From Candidatus Manganitrophus sp. (GTDB taxonomy: Bacteria > Nitrospirota > Nitrospiria > SBBL01 > Manganitrophaceae), in the NCBI GenBank assembly GCA_028865235.1, contig CP114561.1, positions 1-64,000 on the forward strand: a DNA stretch of 64,000 nucleotides, read 5' to 3'. Below are positions 36,139-45,308 of this stretch, piece by piece. A program made the translations under genes and the position numbers. Each line of letters begins with the position of its first letter. Positions within the stretch are counted from its first letter, which is position 1. The notes below the pieces were generated by a model that ran no database searches, was not told where the DNA came from, and worked only from the letters and a program-made list of their open reading frames with translations.

Positions 36139-37013
36139 TCCGAAGTATGACCGGCTACGGCAGGTCGGAGGGGAACTATAAAGGACGTCCTGTCGCGGTG
36201 GAGCTTCGATCGGTGAACCACCGCTACTGTGATGTCGTCATCCGGCTTCCAAAGCTGCTCGCGCCGCTTGAGGAGACATTCAAAAAAAAGGTGCAAGCGC
36301 GCTTTTCCAGGGGGCACATTGAGCTCTCCATCAACTTCAACGGCTCGGGAAATGCTCCAAAACAGTTCAAGCTCGATCTGGAGTCGGCCGAGGCGTACCA
36401 TCGCATTCTAAAAAAACTGAAGACATCGCTCCATCTGAGCGGAGAGATCGACGTGGCGCTGATGAGCCATTTCAAAGAGATCATTACGACCTCCGAGCCG
36501 GAGGAAGACACGGCGCCGCTGGGACGATTTGTCGATCGGATGGTGGAGCGATCGATGCGTGCGCTGGAGAAGATGCGTGGTGAAGAGGGGAGGGCGCTCG
36601 GTGAAGATTTGGCGGGTCATCTCGATGAATTGGACCGTATGCTGGGCCTTATCAAACAACAGGAGAAAAAGGCGGTCCAAGCTTACCATGAGCGGCTTCA
36701 AAAGCGGGTTTCCGAATTGACCCAAGGAATCGCCGTTGATCCGGCGCGTCTGGCTCAAGAAGTTGCCATTCTGGTCGACCGGAGCGACATCAGCGAGGAG
36801 ACAGCCCGTTTGAAAACCCACCTGGAGCAGTTCCGGAAAATGCTCCAGAAAGATGAGGCGGTCGGGCGCGCCCTGGAATTTGTAGTGCAAGAGATGAATC
36901 GGGAAGTGAATACGATCGGCTCCAAGGCGAACGACGTCAACATCTCGCTGCAGGTGGTTGCCATGAAAAGCGGGCTTGAGAAGATCCGGGAGCAGGTTCA
37001 GAATATCGAGTAA
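36135..37013 (+). CDS. yicC: YicC/YloC family endoribonuclease
   Basis: A 292-residue protein. The N-terminus MIRSMTGYGRSEGNYKGRPV and the C-terminal SDISEETARLKTHLEQFRKM, then EMNREVNTIGSKANDVNISL, are the two signature halves of the YicC family, recently linked to ribonuclease activity. ATG 36135 overlaps the nth stop by four bases but has its own consensus promoter 33 bases upstream. The order yicC-remA-gmk-rpoZ-coaBC is the classic conserved cluster of bacteria. Confidence 0.92.
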   Translation: MIRSMTGYGRSEGNYKGRPVAVELRSVNHRYCDVVIRLPKLLAPLEETFKKKVQARFSRGHIELSINFNGSGNAPKQFKLDLESAEAYHRILKKLKTSLHLSGEIDVALMSHFKEIITTSEPEEDTAPLGRFVDRMVERSMRALEKMRGEEGRALGEDLAGHLDELDRMLGLIKQQEKKAVQAYHERLQKRVSELTQGIAVDPARLAQEVAILVDRSDISEETARLKTHLEQFRKMLQKDEAVGRALEFVVQEMNREVNTIGSKANDVNISLQVVAMKSGLEKIREQVQNIE

Positions 37014-37063
37014 GGTCGTTCCAACCGTGGCCTTGGTGATGATGCGGCCACCAGAGAGAAATC

Positions 37064-37372
37064 GTGCCGTTTAAGCTGGTGAATATCGGATTCGGAAATG
37101 TAGTCCCTGCATCACGGATCGTCGCCGTTGTCGCGGCGAACTCTTCTCCGATGAGACGCTTTAAAGAAGAGGCGAGGGCGGGAGGAAAGCTCGTCGATGC
37201 GTCTCAGGGGAGGAAAACGCGCACCGTGATCATCACCGATAGCGGCCATGTGATCCTCTCCGCCATTCAGCCGGAGACGATCGCGCAGCGATTCGCTTCG
37301 GATGAAGACGGGCTCCCCGCCGGTTCCGCTTCCCTCGATGAGAAGAAGGGGAGAAAACGTCGCTCTTCATGA
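37064..37372 (+). CDS. remA: RemA/DUF370 family regulator
   Basis: A 102-residue DNA-binding protein. The N-terminus [20 protein letters not shown] and the core [20 protein letters not shown] are the RemA/DUF370 signature. RemA in Bacillus activates matrix and osmoprotection genes; in other phyla its targets are unknown. GTG 37064 fits the family N-terminus. The Glu/Lys-rich tail after SDEDGLPAG is longer than usual. It lies in its conserved position before gmk; it may govern the surface-polysaccharide locus in this window, which is inference. Confidence 0.87.
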   Translation: MPFKLVNIGFGNVVPASRIVAVVAANSSPMRRFKEEARAGGKLVDASQGRKTRTVIITDSGHVILSAIQPETIAQRFASDEDGLPAGSASLDEKKGRKRRSS

Positions 37373-37390
37373 TGAGGCAATTGGATAGAA

Positions 37391-38020
37391 ATGGATAGAA
37401 AAGGAATTATATTCGTTGTCTCGGCCCCTTCCGGTGCGGGGAAGACCTCTCTGTGCAGGGAGGTCGCCAAGCTGGTTCCAAACCTCCAGTATTCGATCTC
37501 TTATACGACGCGCTCTCCCCGGCCGGGAGAGACGCATGGGAAGGATTACTTTTTCGTCGATGAGGCGACCTTCCGAAACATGATCGATAAAAACGATTTC
37601 ATCGAGTGGGCGGAGGTGCATGGGAATCTTTACGGCACTTCGCGCGAGCTTTTGATGGATTGGGTGAACCGCGGGATCGATGTGGTCTTGGACATCGACT
37701 CTCAAGGGGCGATGACGATTAAGAAAAAATATAACGACGGCGTGTATGTCTACATCCTTCCCCCCTCCTTCGAAGTGCTGCGGCAACGTTTGGTCGATCG
37801 AAAATCGGATTCTTCGGAAGAGATTTCGCGGCGCCTTCAAAAGGCGCGTGAAGAGATCTGGAATTACCGGCAATATTATTATCTGATCGTGAATTCGGAA
37901 TTTCACAAAGCATTGAAGGAACTCGAAGCGGTCATGATCGCCGAGCGGATTAAAATGAAGCAGATGAATCTTTCCTGGATCGAGGAGACCTTTATCAAGC
38001 AGATGAGCAAGGAAATCTGA
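37391..38020 (+). CDS. gmk: Guanylate kinase
   Basis: GMP to GDP phosphotransferase of 209 residues, full length. The P-loop is VSAPSGAGKTSLCREV, the GMP-binding block is TRSPRPGETHGKDYFF and the lid has LQKAREEIWNYRQ. Lies between remA and rpoZ, as in most bacteria, with a stem-loop before rpoZ. Confidence 0.95.
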   Translation: MDRKGIIFVVSAPSGAGKTSLCREVAKLVPNLQYSISYTTRSPRPGETHGKDYFFVDEATFRNMIDKNDFIEWAEVHGNLYGTSRELLMDWVNRGIDVVLDIDSQGAMTIKKKYNDGVYVYILPPSFEVLRQRLVDRKSDSSEEISRRLQKAREEIWNYRQYYYLIVNSEFHKALKELEAVMIAERIKMKQMNLSWIEETFIKQMSKEI

Positions 38021-38030
38021 CCTACACCTT

Positions 38031-38059
38031 AGAAGGGAGGAATCATCCCTTCTTTATTT
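38031..38059 (+). terminator. Stem-loop attenuator or terminator between gmk and rpoZ
   Basis: AGAAGGGA and TCCCTTCT pair perfectly around a 7-base loop (38039-38045), followed by TTATTT. It looks like a weak intrinsic terminator, and could lower rpoZ and coaBC expression relative to gmk. Confidence 0.5.
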
Positions 38060-38074
38060 GAAAGGAACTGACTG

Positions 38075-38461
38075 ATGGAAATTATTTCTCTTCCCGTTGA
38101 GACAGATTATTCGAAGATCGATTCCCGGTATCGGTTGGTGATCATTGCGTCGCAGCGGGCGCGGCAGCTGATGGAGGGGGCGAAGCAGACGCAACAAAGC
38201 CGGCATGCCAAGGCGAGCACGATTGCGCTTGAAGAGGTGCTCGGGGATGAATTGGAAGTCCTCTATGGAAAAGAAGCGAAACAGGCGCAGCGCGATGCAA
38301 AACGCCTGCGTGAGGAGATGAAAACCCGTCAGTTGCTGACCGAACGGGAAGAGGAGTTGGCAAGCGAAATTCGAAAGGATTTGAGCGTTTACCTGGAGGA
38401 GGCGAAGCGGCAAGAAGTGGCGCCTCCGGAGCCGGTTGTCAAGGAGGAGAAAGAGGAATAA
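38075..38461 (+). CDS. rpoZ: RNA polymerase omega subunit
   Basis: A 128-residue omega subunit. YRLVIIASQRARQLMEGAKQ and ALEEVLGDELEV match the conserved omega core that clamps the beta' C-terminus. The C-terminal 60 residues are a long charged helix (Lys/Glu-rich) beyond the usual 70-90-residue length, similar to extended omega versions in several phyla. Start ATG 38075 follows a GAAAGGAA ribosome-binding site. Confidence 0.9.
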   Translation: MEIISLPVETDYSKIDSRYRLVIIASQRARQLMEGAKQTQQSRHAKASTIALEEVLGDELEVLYGKEAKQAQRDAKRLREEMKTRQLLTEREEELASEIRKDLSVYLEEAKRQEVAPPEPVVKEEKEE

Positions 38462-38537
38462 TCTCTCCTCGGAATGTCTTGCTCTTTGAGAAAGACGGTC
38501 CGCTTTGCTTTTTCGCGGATACAATGGGATGACTGCG

Positions 38538-39733
38538 ATGCTTTCAGGAAAAAAATTCTCCTCGGAATCACGGGAAGCATCGCCGCCTACAAATCGCTCC
38601 AGATTCTCCGTGACTTAAAGTCAATGAGGGCCGACGTTCAGGTCGTTCTTACCCCGACCGCCCACCGGTTTGTCCCCCCTCTGACCCTCCAGGTTTTTTC
38701 GGGAAGGCCGGTCTTCACCGATCTTTTTGATCCCCATGAAGAGGTCCTTCATCTGACCTTGGCCGAAAAGGCCGATCTAATCCTAATCGCGCCGGCCACC
38801 GCTCACTTTATCGCCAAAATGGCGGTTGGCCTGGCTGATGACCTTTTAGGAAATCTGCTGCTGGCGGCTTCCGCTCCCATTCTCATCGCCCCTGCCATGG
38901 ATGTCGGGATGTGGGATCACCCGGCCGTCAAAGAAAATGTGTCGCTTCTTCAGAAACGGGGCGTCCAGATCATCGAGCCGGAGGTCGGTCCCCTTGCTTC
39001 CGGCAAGGAGGGAAAGGGGAGACTGGTGGATGAAAAGATCATCCTTGAAAGGGTTATCTCCCTCCTCGCTTCGGAGCGCCCATTAACGGGAGAGGTCGTT
39101 CTCGTGACGGCGGGACCGACGCAAGAGCCGATTGATCCGGTCCGTTTTATCTCGAATCGATCTTCCGGAAAGATGGGTTATGCCTTGGCTCGTGCCGCCA
39201 AAGAGTCGGGCGCGCGCGTCATTTTAATCAGCGGTCCGACACAGATGACTTCTCCTTCAGGGGTGGAGCGGATCGTCGTTCGGACTGCGGAGGAGATGAA
39301 GAAAGCGGTTGAAGCGCGCTTCAGCGAAGCCACGGTCGTCCTAATGGCGGCCGCCGTCAGCGACTACCGGCCTGAGGCGGTTTCCCCGCAAAAAATGAAA
39401 AAGAGCGGCGAGGCTCTATCGATTCGCTTAAGAGAGACCGAAGATATCTTAGCGGGATTACGGCTTCGAAAAGAGAAGAGGATCATCGTCGGCTTTGCCG
39501 CGGAGACCGAGGCGTTGGTTGAAAACGCCCGGAAAAAGCTTTTCAGGAAAGGGTTGGATCTGATCGTGGCGAACGATGTCACCCAGGAAGGGGCCGGGTT
39601 TGATGTGGAAACAAATATCGCACAACTCATTGATTCAAAAGGAAGAATAACACCCCTTCCTAAAATGTCCAAAGAGGCGCTTGCCCGGTATATCCTGGAA
39701 GAGGTTGTCCGCCTCAAAACGGTCGTTTCTTGA
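38538..39733 (+). CDS. coaBC: Bifunctional CoA-biosynthesis protein CoaBC
   Basis: Phosphopantothenoylcysteine synthetase and decarboxylase, 390-400 residues. CoaC half: ILLGITGSIAAYKSLQILRD with the flavin-binding start and APAMDVGMWDHPAV; CoaB half: VLVTAGPTQEPIDPVRFISN followed by RSSGKMGYALA and the AAAVSDYRP segment. The open frame starts at 38474 with foreign residues. ATG 38538 (MLSGKK) becomes in frame if the A-run at 38549-38555 is one base too short, and I prefer that start. The gene ends the yicC-coaBC block. Confidence 0.9.
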
Positions 39734-39757
39734 CTTTTTACCCTGATTTGTTATGAT
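39730..39757 (+). promoter_or_regulatory. Candidate sigma-70 promoter for the TPR-Roadblock-aroQ-efp operon
   Basis: TTGACT at 39730-39735, 16-base spacer, TATGAT at 39752-39757, 28 bases before ATG 39785. Confidence 0.5.
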
Positions 39758-39784
39758 CTTCAAAATTATTCCTTTGAGCTGAAA

Positions 39785-40978
39785 ATGTCTGATAAAACCA
39801 TTTCTCCCGAAATCGTGAAGCTGATGGACAAGATCACGCAGAATCCGACATCGCGTCTTTTTGTCCCCTTGGCGGAGGAATACCTGAAGTGCGACATGGT
39901 CGATGAGGCCATTATCGTATTAGTGGAGGGAATTAAAAACCACCCGAGTTACGTCGCTGCACGGGTCATGCTTGGGAAGACCTACCTACAGAAGAATCAG
40001 ATTCCGGAAGCGCAAGGGGAGTTCGAACAGGTAATCGCGATCAATCCCGATAATATCCTTGCGCACAAAAAGCTGGCGATGATCTATCAAGGACAGGCCC
40101 AACTGCAGAGGGCTCTGGAGGCCTGCAAAAAGGTATTGATCATTGACCCTTCCGATAAAGAAGCGAAGGGACTGGTGGGAGTTCTCGAAAAGTCAATCGC
40201 TTCCAGCGCACAGTCGGAAGGGGCAATCCTTTCGGACTCATCCGCTGTGTCTGAACCGGGCCCTGTAAGTGAAACTGAAACGGTGGGTGAAACTGAAATG
40301 AAGGAAGCCGATCCGCCCTTCCCTGTTGGGTCGGCTTCTTCTGTTGAAGCGGTTTTAAGTCAAGCTCCTCCCCAAGAAACGCCAATTGAAAAATCCCCGA
40401 TGCCCATTGAATCGTCCGCTCCGAGCGATGAAATCGCTTTTGGAGTTCAAGCGGAATCGGTAATCCCCGCCGATCCGGGAGTCAACGTCCCCGAGGTTGT
40501 TGAAAACCCGGCCGTGGCGCATGGTGAAAAGGTTGCGGAAGCGCCGATTGAGAGTCCCGTTATTGCGGAGGAGAACGGCTTCGCTCAAGAAGATTCCTGG
40601 GAGGGGGATAAAACGGTGGTGGCCGGGTTTGAAATCCCTTCTATGGAGAAAGAACCGCTTTCTCCCAGTCTGGAGGGGGCATCGACCCCCGAGAAAGTGG
40701 ATAAGAAGGAAGAGTCGCTTCTATCGACAACGCTCGCCTCTCTTTATATGAGCCAGGGGCATTATCAGCAGGCGGCGGATGTATATCAAAAGTTGTTGGC
40801 GCGAGATCCTTCCGATGAAGAAAGTAAGCAAGGTCTCGAAAAGGCCCTTCAGTCCCTTTTGCTTAAACAGGGAGAGGGTGGAGCTTCCCAGGAAAGTTCC
40901 GCCGACGATCCGAAAAAGAAGAAGGCCCAGCGTCTCCAATCTTGGCTCGATTCCATCCGGAAAAAGAATGAATCTTAA
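39785..40978 (+). CDS. TPR-repeat protein with long acidic linker
   Basis: A 397-residue protein with an N-terminal TPR block of about three to four repeats (VAARVMLGKTYLQKNQIPEA, then NILAHKKLAMIYQGQAQLQR). A long Pro/Glu/Ser-rich disordered linker (about residues 150-300) follows, then one C-terminal TPR (LYMSQGHYQQAADVYQKLLA). No signal peptide or membrane helix is seen. The next gene, a Roadblock protein, overlaps its end by 11 bases, and the pair is a probable scaffold and partner in polarity or motility-type regulation (inference). Confidence 0.8.
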   Translation: MSDKTISPEIVKLMDKITQNPTSRLFVPLAEEYLKCDMVDEAIIVLVEGIKNHPSYVAARVMLGKTYLQKNQIPEAQGEFEQVIAINPDNILAHKKLAMIYQGQAQLQRALEACKKVLIIDPSDKEAKGLVGVLEKSIASSAQSEGAILSDSSAVSEPGPVSETETVGETEMKEADPPFPVGSASSVEAVLSQAPPQETPIEKSPMPIESSAPSDEIAFGVQAESVIPADPGVNVPEVVENPAVAHGEKVAEAPIESPVIAEENGFAQEDSWEGDKTVVAGFEIPSMEKEPLSPSLEGASTPEKVDKKEESLLSTTLASLYMSQGHYQQAADVYQKLLARDPSDEESKQGLEKALQSLLLKQGEGGASQESSADDPKKKKAQRLQSWLDSIRKKNES

Positions 40979-41327
40979 AGAGAATCTGAAAAAAATCTCC
41001 GAGAAGGTAGATGATCTCAGGGGAATTGCCATCGCCGCCGCTGACGGCATTATCGTGGAGGAGCATCGGGTCGATTCCTCACTGGACCTAACCTCCATTG
41101 TCGCGGAATGCGGGGCTCTCTGGAAGTCGGCCGAGAAGGCCAGTCAGTCTGTCGAGCTCGGCGCGAGCGAGGAAATGACGATCGTGACCGAGCGGGCGAT
41201 TATCCTCGTGAAAAAAATCAACCCGGAATATTTCCTGCTTCTGGTCGTCGCTTCAGAAAAGAACTTTGGGAAGGGAAGATTTCTCCTCAGAATGGAAGCC
41301 GCCACGTTGGTGGAGGAGTTGTCGTAG
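40968..41327 (+). CDS. Roadblock/LC7-domain protein
   Basis: A 119-residue Roadblock/LC7 domain, the fold of MglB-like GTPase activators and dynein light chains. [17 protein letters not shown] and [20 protein letters not shown] fit the family, and the C-terminus [20 protein letters not shown] shows the last strand and helix. It overlaps the TPR gene and the aroQ start. No MglA-type small GTPase is visible in the window, so its partner is unknown. Confidence 0.8.
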   Translation: MNLKENLKKISEKVDDLRGIAIAAADGIIVEEHRVDSSLDLTSIVAECGALWKSAEKASQSVELGASEEMTIVTERAIILVKKINPEYFLLLVVASEKNFGKGRFLLRMEAATLVEELS

Positions 41328-41806
41328 TGGCTCGTATTCTTGTTCTGCACGGTCCGAACCTGAACTTGCTCGGGATCCGCGAACCGGAACATTACGGGAC
41401 GCTCCGATTGTCCGAGATCGACCGGCAGATCAGCGATCTTGCCGGTAAGGAGGGGGTCGCCGTTGAGATCTTCCAGTCCAATTCCGAGGGGGCGCTCGTC
41501 GATCGAATCCAGCAAGCCTTGGGCAAGTTCGACGCCCTCGTAATCAATCCGGCCGCCTACACGCATACGAGTATCGCCATTCGGGATGCCATCCTTTCGG
41601 TCGGAATTCCAACAATTGAAGTCCATTTGTCCAATATTCATTCCAGAGAGGCTTTTCGGAGGACCTCCCTTATTTCCGACGTGGTCGTCGGTCAAGTATC
41701 GGGTTTCGGTCCGCAAAGTTATCTTTTGGGTTTCCTGGGCGCGATCGAGTATCTTCGAGGGCCGGTTCAAATTCGAAAGGGGAGAAAGAAAGGGGAAGGG
41801 AAGTGA
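41327..41806 (+). CDS. aroQ: Type II 3-dehydroquinate dehydratase
   Basis: Third step of the shikimate pathway, dehydroquinate to dehydroshikimate. [20 protein letters not shown] carries the catalytic Asn and Tyr region, [18 protein letters not shown] and [14 protein letters not shown] carry the His and Asn contacts. GTG 41327 shares one base with the stop of the Roadblock gene and has GGAGG upstream. The C-terminal Lys/Arg-rich tail is short. aroQ-efp-accB-accC order is widely conserved. Confidence 0.93.
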   Translation: MARILVLHGPNLNLLGIREPEHYGTLRLSEIDRQISDLAGKEGVAVEIFQSNSEGALVDRIQQALGKFDALVINPAAYTHTSIAIRDAILSVGIPTIEVHLSNIHSREAFRRTSLISDVVVGQVSGFGPQSYLLGFLGAIEYLRGPVQIRKGRKKGEGK

Positions 41807-42362
41807 TTTCAACGAGCGATTTTAAGGGTGGAGCCAAGATTCAATTGGATGGAGACCCGTACACCATTGTGGAATATCAACATGTAAAGCCGGGAAAGGG
41901 AGGCGCTTTCGTCCGGACAAAGCTGAAGAACCTCAAAACCGGAAACCTGCTGGAGCGAACCTTTCGCTCGGGGAAAAATTCGAGCAGCCCGATCTTCTTG
42001 ATCGGGAAATGCAGTACTTGTATGCGGAAGGTTCAGAGTACCATTTCATGGATAACAATACATACGAACAATTGTTCATTACCGCAGAGCAACTCGGCGC
42101 CGCGAAGGATTTTCTCAAAGAGAACATGGTGGTGAGGATTCTTTTCTTTCAGGGGAAGCCGCTCGGAGTAGACCTGCCTCTTTTTGTCGAGCTGAAAATC
42201 GTCGAAACAGATCCGGGAATCCGCGGTGATACGGCGACAGGCGGGACAAAGATTGCAAAGCTCGAGTCGGGTGGAACAGTCAAGGTGCCCCTCTATATTG
42301 AGGAAGGAACGGTCATCAAAGTAGATACGCGAACAGGAACGTACGTTGAGCGTGTGAAGTAG
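41803..42362 (+). CDS. efp: Elongation factor P, frameshifted
   Basis: Relieves ribosome stalling on polyproline. The N-domain loop [16 protein letters not shown] contains the lysine (about Lys32) that is the modification site. The OB domains include [20 protein letters not shown] and [20 protein letters not shown]. One base is missing in the G-run near 41972; the restored join is [19 protein letters not shown]. Overlap ATGA-like (GTGA) with aroQ. Its disruption in a universally needed gene is a strong sign of sequencing error. Confidence 0.93.
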
Positions 42363-42439
42363 CAATCGTTCGTTCCGACTCGATTCGGCTGCTGAGGCAG
42401 GGCCATTTCACTTACTGAACTTGTGTGAAGAGAGCGATC

Positions 42440-42888
42440 ATGGACTTGAACGAAATTAGAAGATTGGCCGACCTGATGTCCGAGATGGCGCTGACTGAGA
42501 TCGAGCTGGAAGAGGGCGGGAAACGGATTCGGCTCCGGAAAGAGGTTCTCTTCGGAGCGAAAGAAAGAGGCGCGGCGCCGGTCGCTGCGCCCCAAATCGA
42601 AAGAGAGACGGGGACCGCCATCGAGACGAAGGCGGCGGAAGAGGGGCGTTATGCGATCGTCCGGTCCCCGATCGTCGGGACCTTTTATAAATCGGCTTCA
42701 CCCGATGCCGACCCTTACGTCGAGGTGGGAGACGTCGTAAAAAAGGGCAGATCCTCTGCATTGTCGAAGCGATGAAATTGATGAATGAAATCGAGTCGGA
42801 CGTAGACGGCAAGGTCGCCGAGATTTGTGTGGAGGATGGGACGGCCGTCGAATATGGAAAACCTCTCTTTCGTATCGAGCCCCATTAA
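42440..42888 (+). CDS. accB: Biotin carboxyl carrier protein of acetyl-CoA carboxylase, frameshifted
   Basis: BCCP subunit of fatty acid synthesis. The N-terminus [20 protein letters not shown] is the usual BCCP start, a Pro/Ala linker follows, and the biotinyl domain has [20 protein letters not shown] and the biotin-accepting Lys in [12 protein letters not shown]. The frame shifts near 42745 in an A/G run. ATG 42440 fits the family start; upstream GTG 42425 is less likely. The restored stop is 42886-42888, and accC follows. Confidence 0.92.
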
Positions 42889-42971
42889 CTTTCATCTTTT
42901 ACTGCCGGCAAGCGAGACAAGTTTCCAGCCGATACTTCCGTCGTTTTTTTAGAACCCATGGGTTGAGCACT

Positions 42972-44331
42972 GTGTTTAAGAAAATTCTCATTGCGAATCG
43001 GGGAGAAATCGCTCTCCGGGTGATCCGAGCGTGCCGTGAGCTCGGGATTCAAACGGTGGCGATTCATTCGGAAGCCGACGCCGCTTCGTTGCATGTGCGG
43101 CTTGCAGATGAGAGCGTCTGTGTCGGTCCGGCCGACGCCACTCTTTCTTACCGGAATATTCCGAATATCCTCAGCGCAGCCGAGATCACCGGCGCCGAAG
43201 CGATCCATCCCGGGTATGGATTTCTGGCCGAAAACAGCCATTTTGCGGAAGTCTGCGAATCGGCCGGGATTAAATTCATCGGCCCTTTTCCAGAGTGCAT
43301 CAGCTTAATGGGGGATAAAGCGAAGGCGCGGGAGACGATGATGAGGAAGGAGTCCCCGTCATCCCCGGCAGCGAAGGAAAGGTGACCAACGAGAAAGAGG
43401 CGATCGAGATCGCCAAAAAGATCGGCTATCCTGTTATTGTCAAAGCGGTTGCAGGAGGAGGCGGGCGGGGGATGCGGGTGGTCCACCGGCAGGAGGATCT
43501 CGCGAAATCGTTGCAGACGGCTCAGATGGAGGCGAAGACCGCTTTCGGCGATGATGGGGTGTACATCGAAAAATATTTCATCGACCCGCGCCACATCGAG
43601 GTTCAAGTTTTAGCGGACGAAAAGGGGAAAGTGATTTACCTCGGGGAGAGAGATTGCTCTATCCAACGAAGACATCAAAAGTTGATCGAAGAGAGTCCTT
43701 CTCCCGTTGTCGACGATCGGTTGAGGCGCGAGCTGGGGCGGGCGGCCTTGGATGCGGTCAGTGCTTCACATTATGTAAATGCCGGAACCGTCGAGTTTCT
43801 CCTCGATAAAGATCATAATTTCTATTTTATCGAGATGAACACGCGGATTCAGGTCGAACATCCGATTACGGAGATGGTCAGCGGAATTGATTTGGTCAAA
43901 GAGCAGATCAAGATTGCGGCGGGCAGATCGCTCGAATTTAAGCAGAGTCAGGTCAAGCTCACGCGGGCATAGCTTTGAATGCCGGATTAATGCGGAAGAC
44001 CCTGAAAAGTTCACCCCCTCTCCCGGAACGATTACCTCTTTTCATCTTCCCGGCGGGCCGGGAGTTCGGGTCGATTCGGGGATCTATCTGAACGGCGTTG
44101 TCACCCCTTATTACGACTCGCTGATCGCCAAATTGATCGTCCATGCGGGGACCCGCGATGAGGCGATCGCAAAGATGCGGGGAGCGCTGTCCGAGTTTGT
44201 CGTCGAAGGGATTAAGACAACCCTTGCCGCTTCATAAACGCGTTTTTGATGATCCGGCTTTTATCAAGGGCCGTTTCTCAACAAATTTTCTGGAACGTTT
44301 TTTATCATCCCTTTCTCTCCCTTTACAGTGA
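42972..44331 (+). CDS. accC: Biotin carboxylase subunit of acetyl-CoA carboxylase, frameshifted
   Basis: ATP-grasp enzyme that carboxylates biotin on BCCP. GTG 42972 gives [40 protein letters not shown] and [12 protein letters not shown] (ATP-grasp glycine loop) follow; [20 protein letters not shown] is the metal/ATP site; the C-terminal part has [20 protein letters not shown]. Shifts lie near 43343, 43965 and 44222; the restored end reads [14 protein letters not shown] and stops at 44329-44331, overlapping the thiE start by one base. About 450 residues after correction, the normal length. Confidence 0.92.
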
Positions 44332-45046
44332 TGTTCCCGCTCTACTTCATTACAGATCCCCTTTTTTCTACAGTCAGAGACGAATAAACACCCTCCCGCG
44401 ACACAACGTGATCCGCAAAAATCGCTTCTGGACGCGGTGCGGCAGGCCATTGAAGGGCGGGGCCCGTCTCATTCAGTATCGGGATAAGACCGGTGGGAGA
44501 AGGAGATGTATGAGACCGCCAAGCAACTTCGAAAAATGACGGCGGAGCATGGGGCGGTCTTGATCATCAACGATCAGATTGATCTTGCGTTGGCGGTGAA
44601 GGCCGACGGGGTCCACCTCGGCCAAGAGGATCTTCCCCTATGGATCGCCAGAAAGATGTTGGGGAATGAAGCGATTGTCGGCATTTCAACGCACACACTG
44701 GAAGAGGCGATACACGCCGAGTCGGAGGGGGCCGATTACATCGGTTTCGGTCCAATTTTCCAGACGCAAACCAAGGAAGACGCCAGGGCCCCTGTTGGAT
44801 TGGAGGCGATTGACCCAGGTCAAGCAGAAGGTGCGCATTCCGATCTACGCGATCGGGGGATTCAACGATCCCATCTTTCCGATTTGATCACGGCAGGGAC
44901 CGATGGAGTGGCGGTAATCTCCGCCTTGGTCGGGCGACGTGCGCGCGAACGTGGCGGAATGGCTTGGAATCTTTAATCGATTTGGAAAGCTTGATCTTGA
45001 CAAAACGGAGGAGAGGGGATACCCTACTTTTACAAAAGGTTTTTAG
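44331..45046 (+). CDS. thiE: Thiamine-phosphate synthase, multiply frameshifted
   Basis: Joins the thiazole and pyrimidine halves of thiamine. ATG 44331 opens [12 protein letters not shown], the family start. LIQYRDKTGGRRE has the substrate Gln/Arg, LIINDQIDLALAVKADGVHL and GQEDLPLWIARKMLGNEAIV follow, then GADYIGFGPIFQTQTKEDA, PIYAIGGFND and DGVAVISA. At least five frame changes are needed. The restored C-terminus (NVAEWLGIFNRFGKLDLDKT) ends at TAG 45044-45046 and is longer than usual. The order of all motifs is normal, so errors rather than decay are inferred. Confidence 0.85.
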
Positions 45047-45051
45047 GTTTG

Positions 45052-45267
45052 ATGGTACGGAGACTTTATTTAAAAGTAGGTGATTGGGTAATCCATGGTC
45101 AGTTTCCGGAGTGGGGAGAGGGCAGGGTGGTCGAGGAGCGGAATTCGGAAGTTCTAGGAGGCCTGTGTATGGTTCGCGTTCTCTTCAACGACGGAAAGGA
45201 GAGATCATTCATCAATAATTTGGACGACCACAACTGCTGTTATTATGCGGGTGTGCGTCTCTCCTGA
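45052..45267 (+). CDS. DUF3553 family protein
   Basis: A 71-residue protein. LKVGDWVIHGQFPEWGEGRV and MVRVLFNDGKERSFIN match the DUF3553 domain, a small beta barrel like CarD/Tudor domains. It follows thiE by five bases. The function is unknown; such domains may bind RNA polymerase or helicases. Confidence 0.72.
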   Translation: MVRRLYLKVGDWVIHGQFPEWGEGRVVEERNSEVLGGLCMVRVLFNDGKERSFINNLDDHNCCYYAGVRLS

Positions 45268-45308
45268 GGTTTCGCATCCTTCCTTTCCATGTAACATAGA
45301 GATCCGGC

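Noticed and set aside
41144..41812. 222-codon - strand ORF across aroQ
   Set aside because: Antisense shadow of the aroQ and Roadblock genes.
41960..41980. Programmed frameshift in efp
   Set aside because: The shift is at a G-run, with no slippery heptamer or pseudoknot seen, and similar breaks affect many genes; an indel error is simpler.
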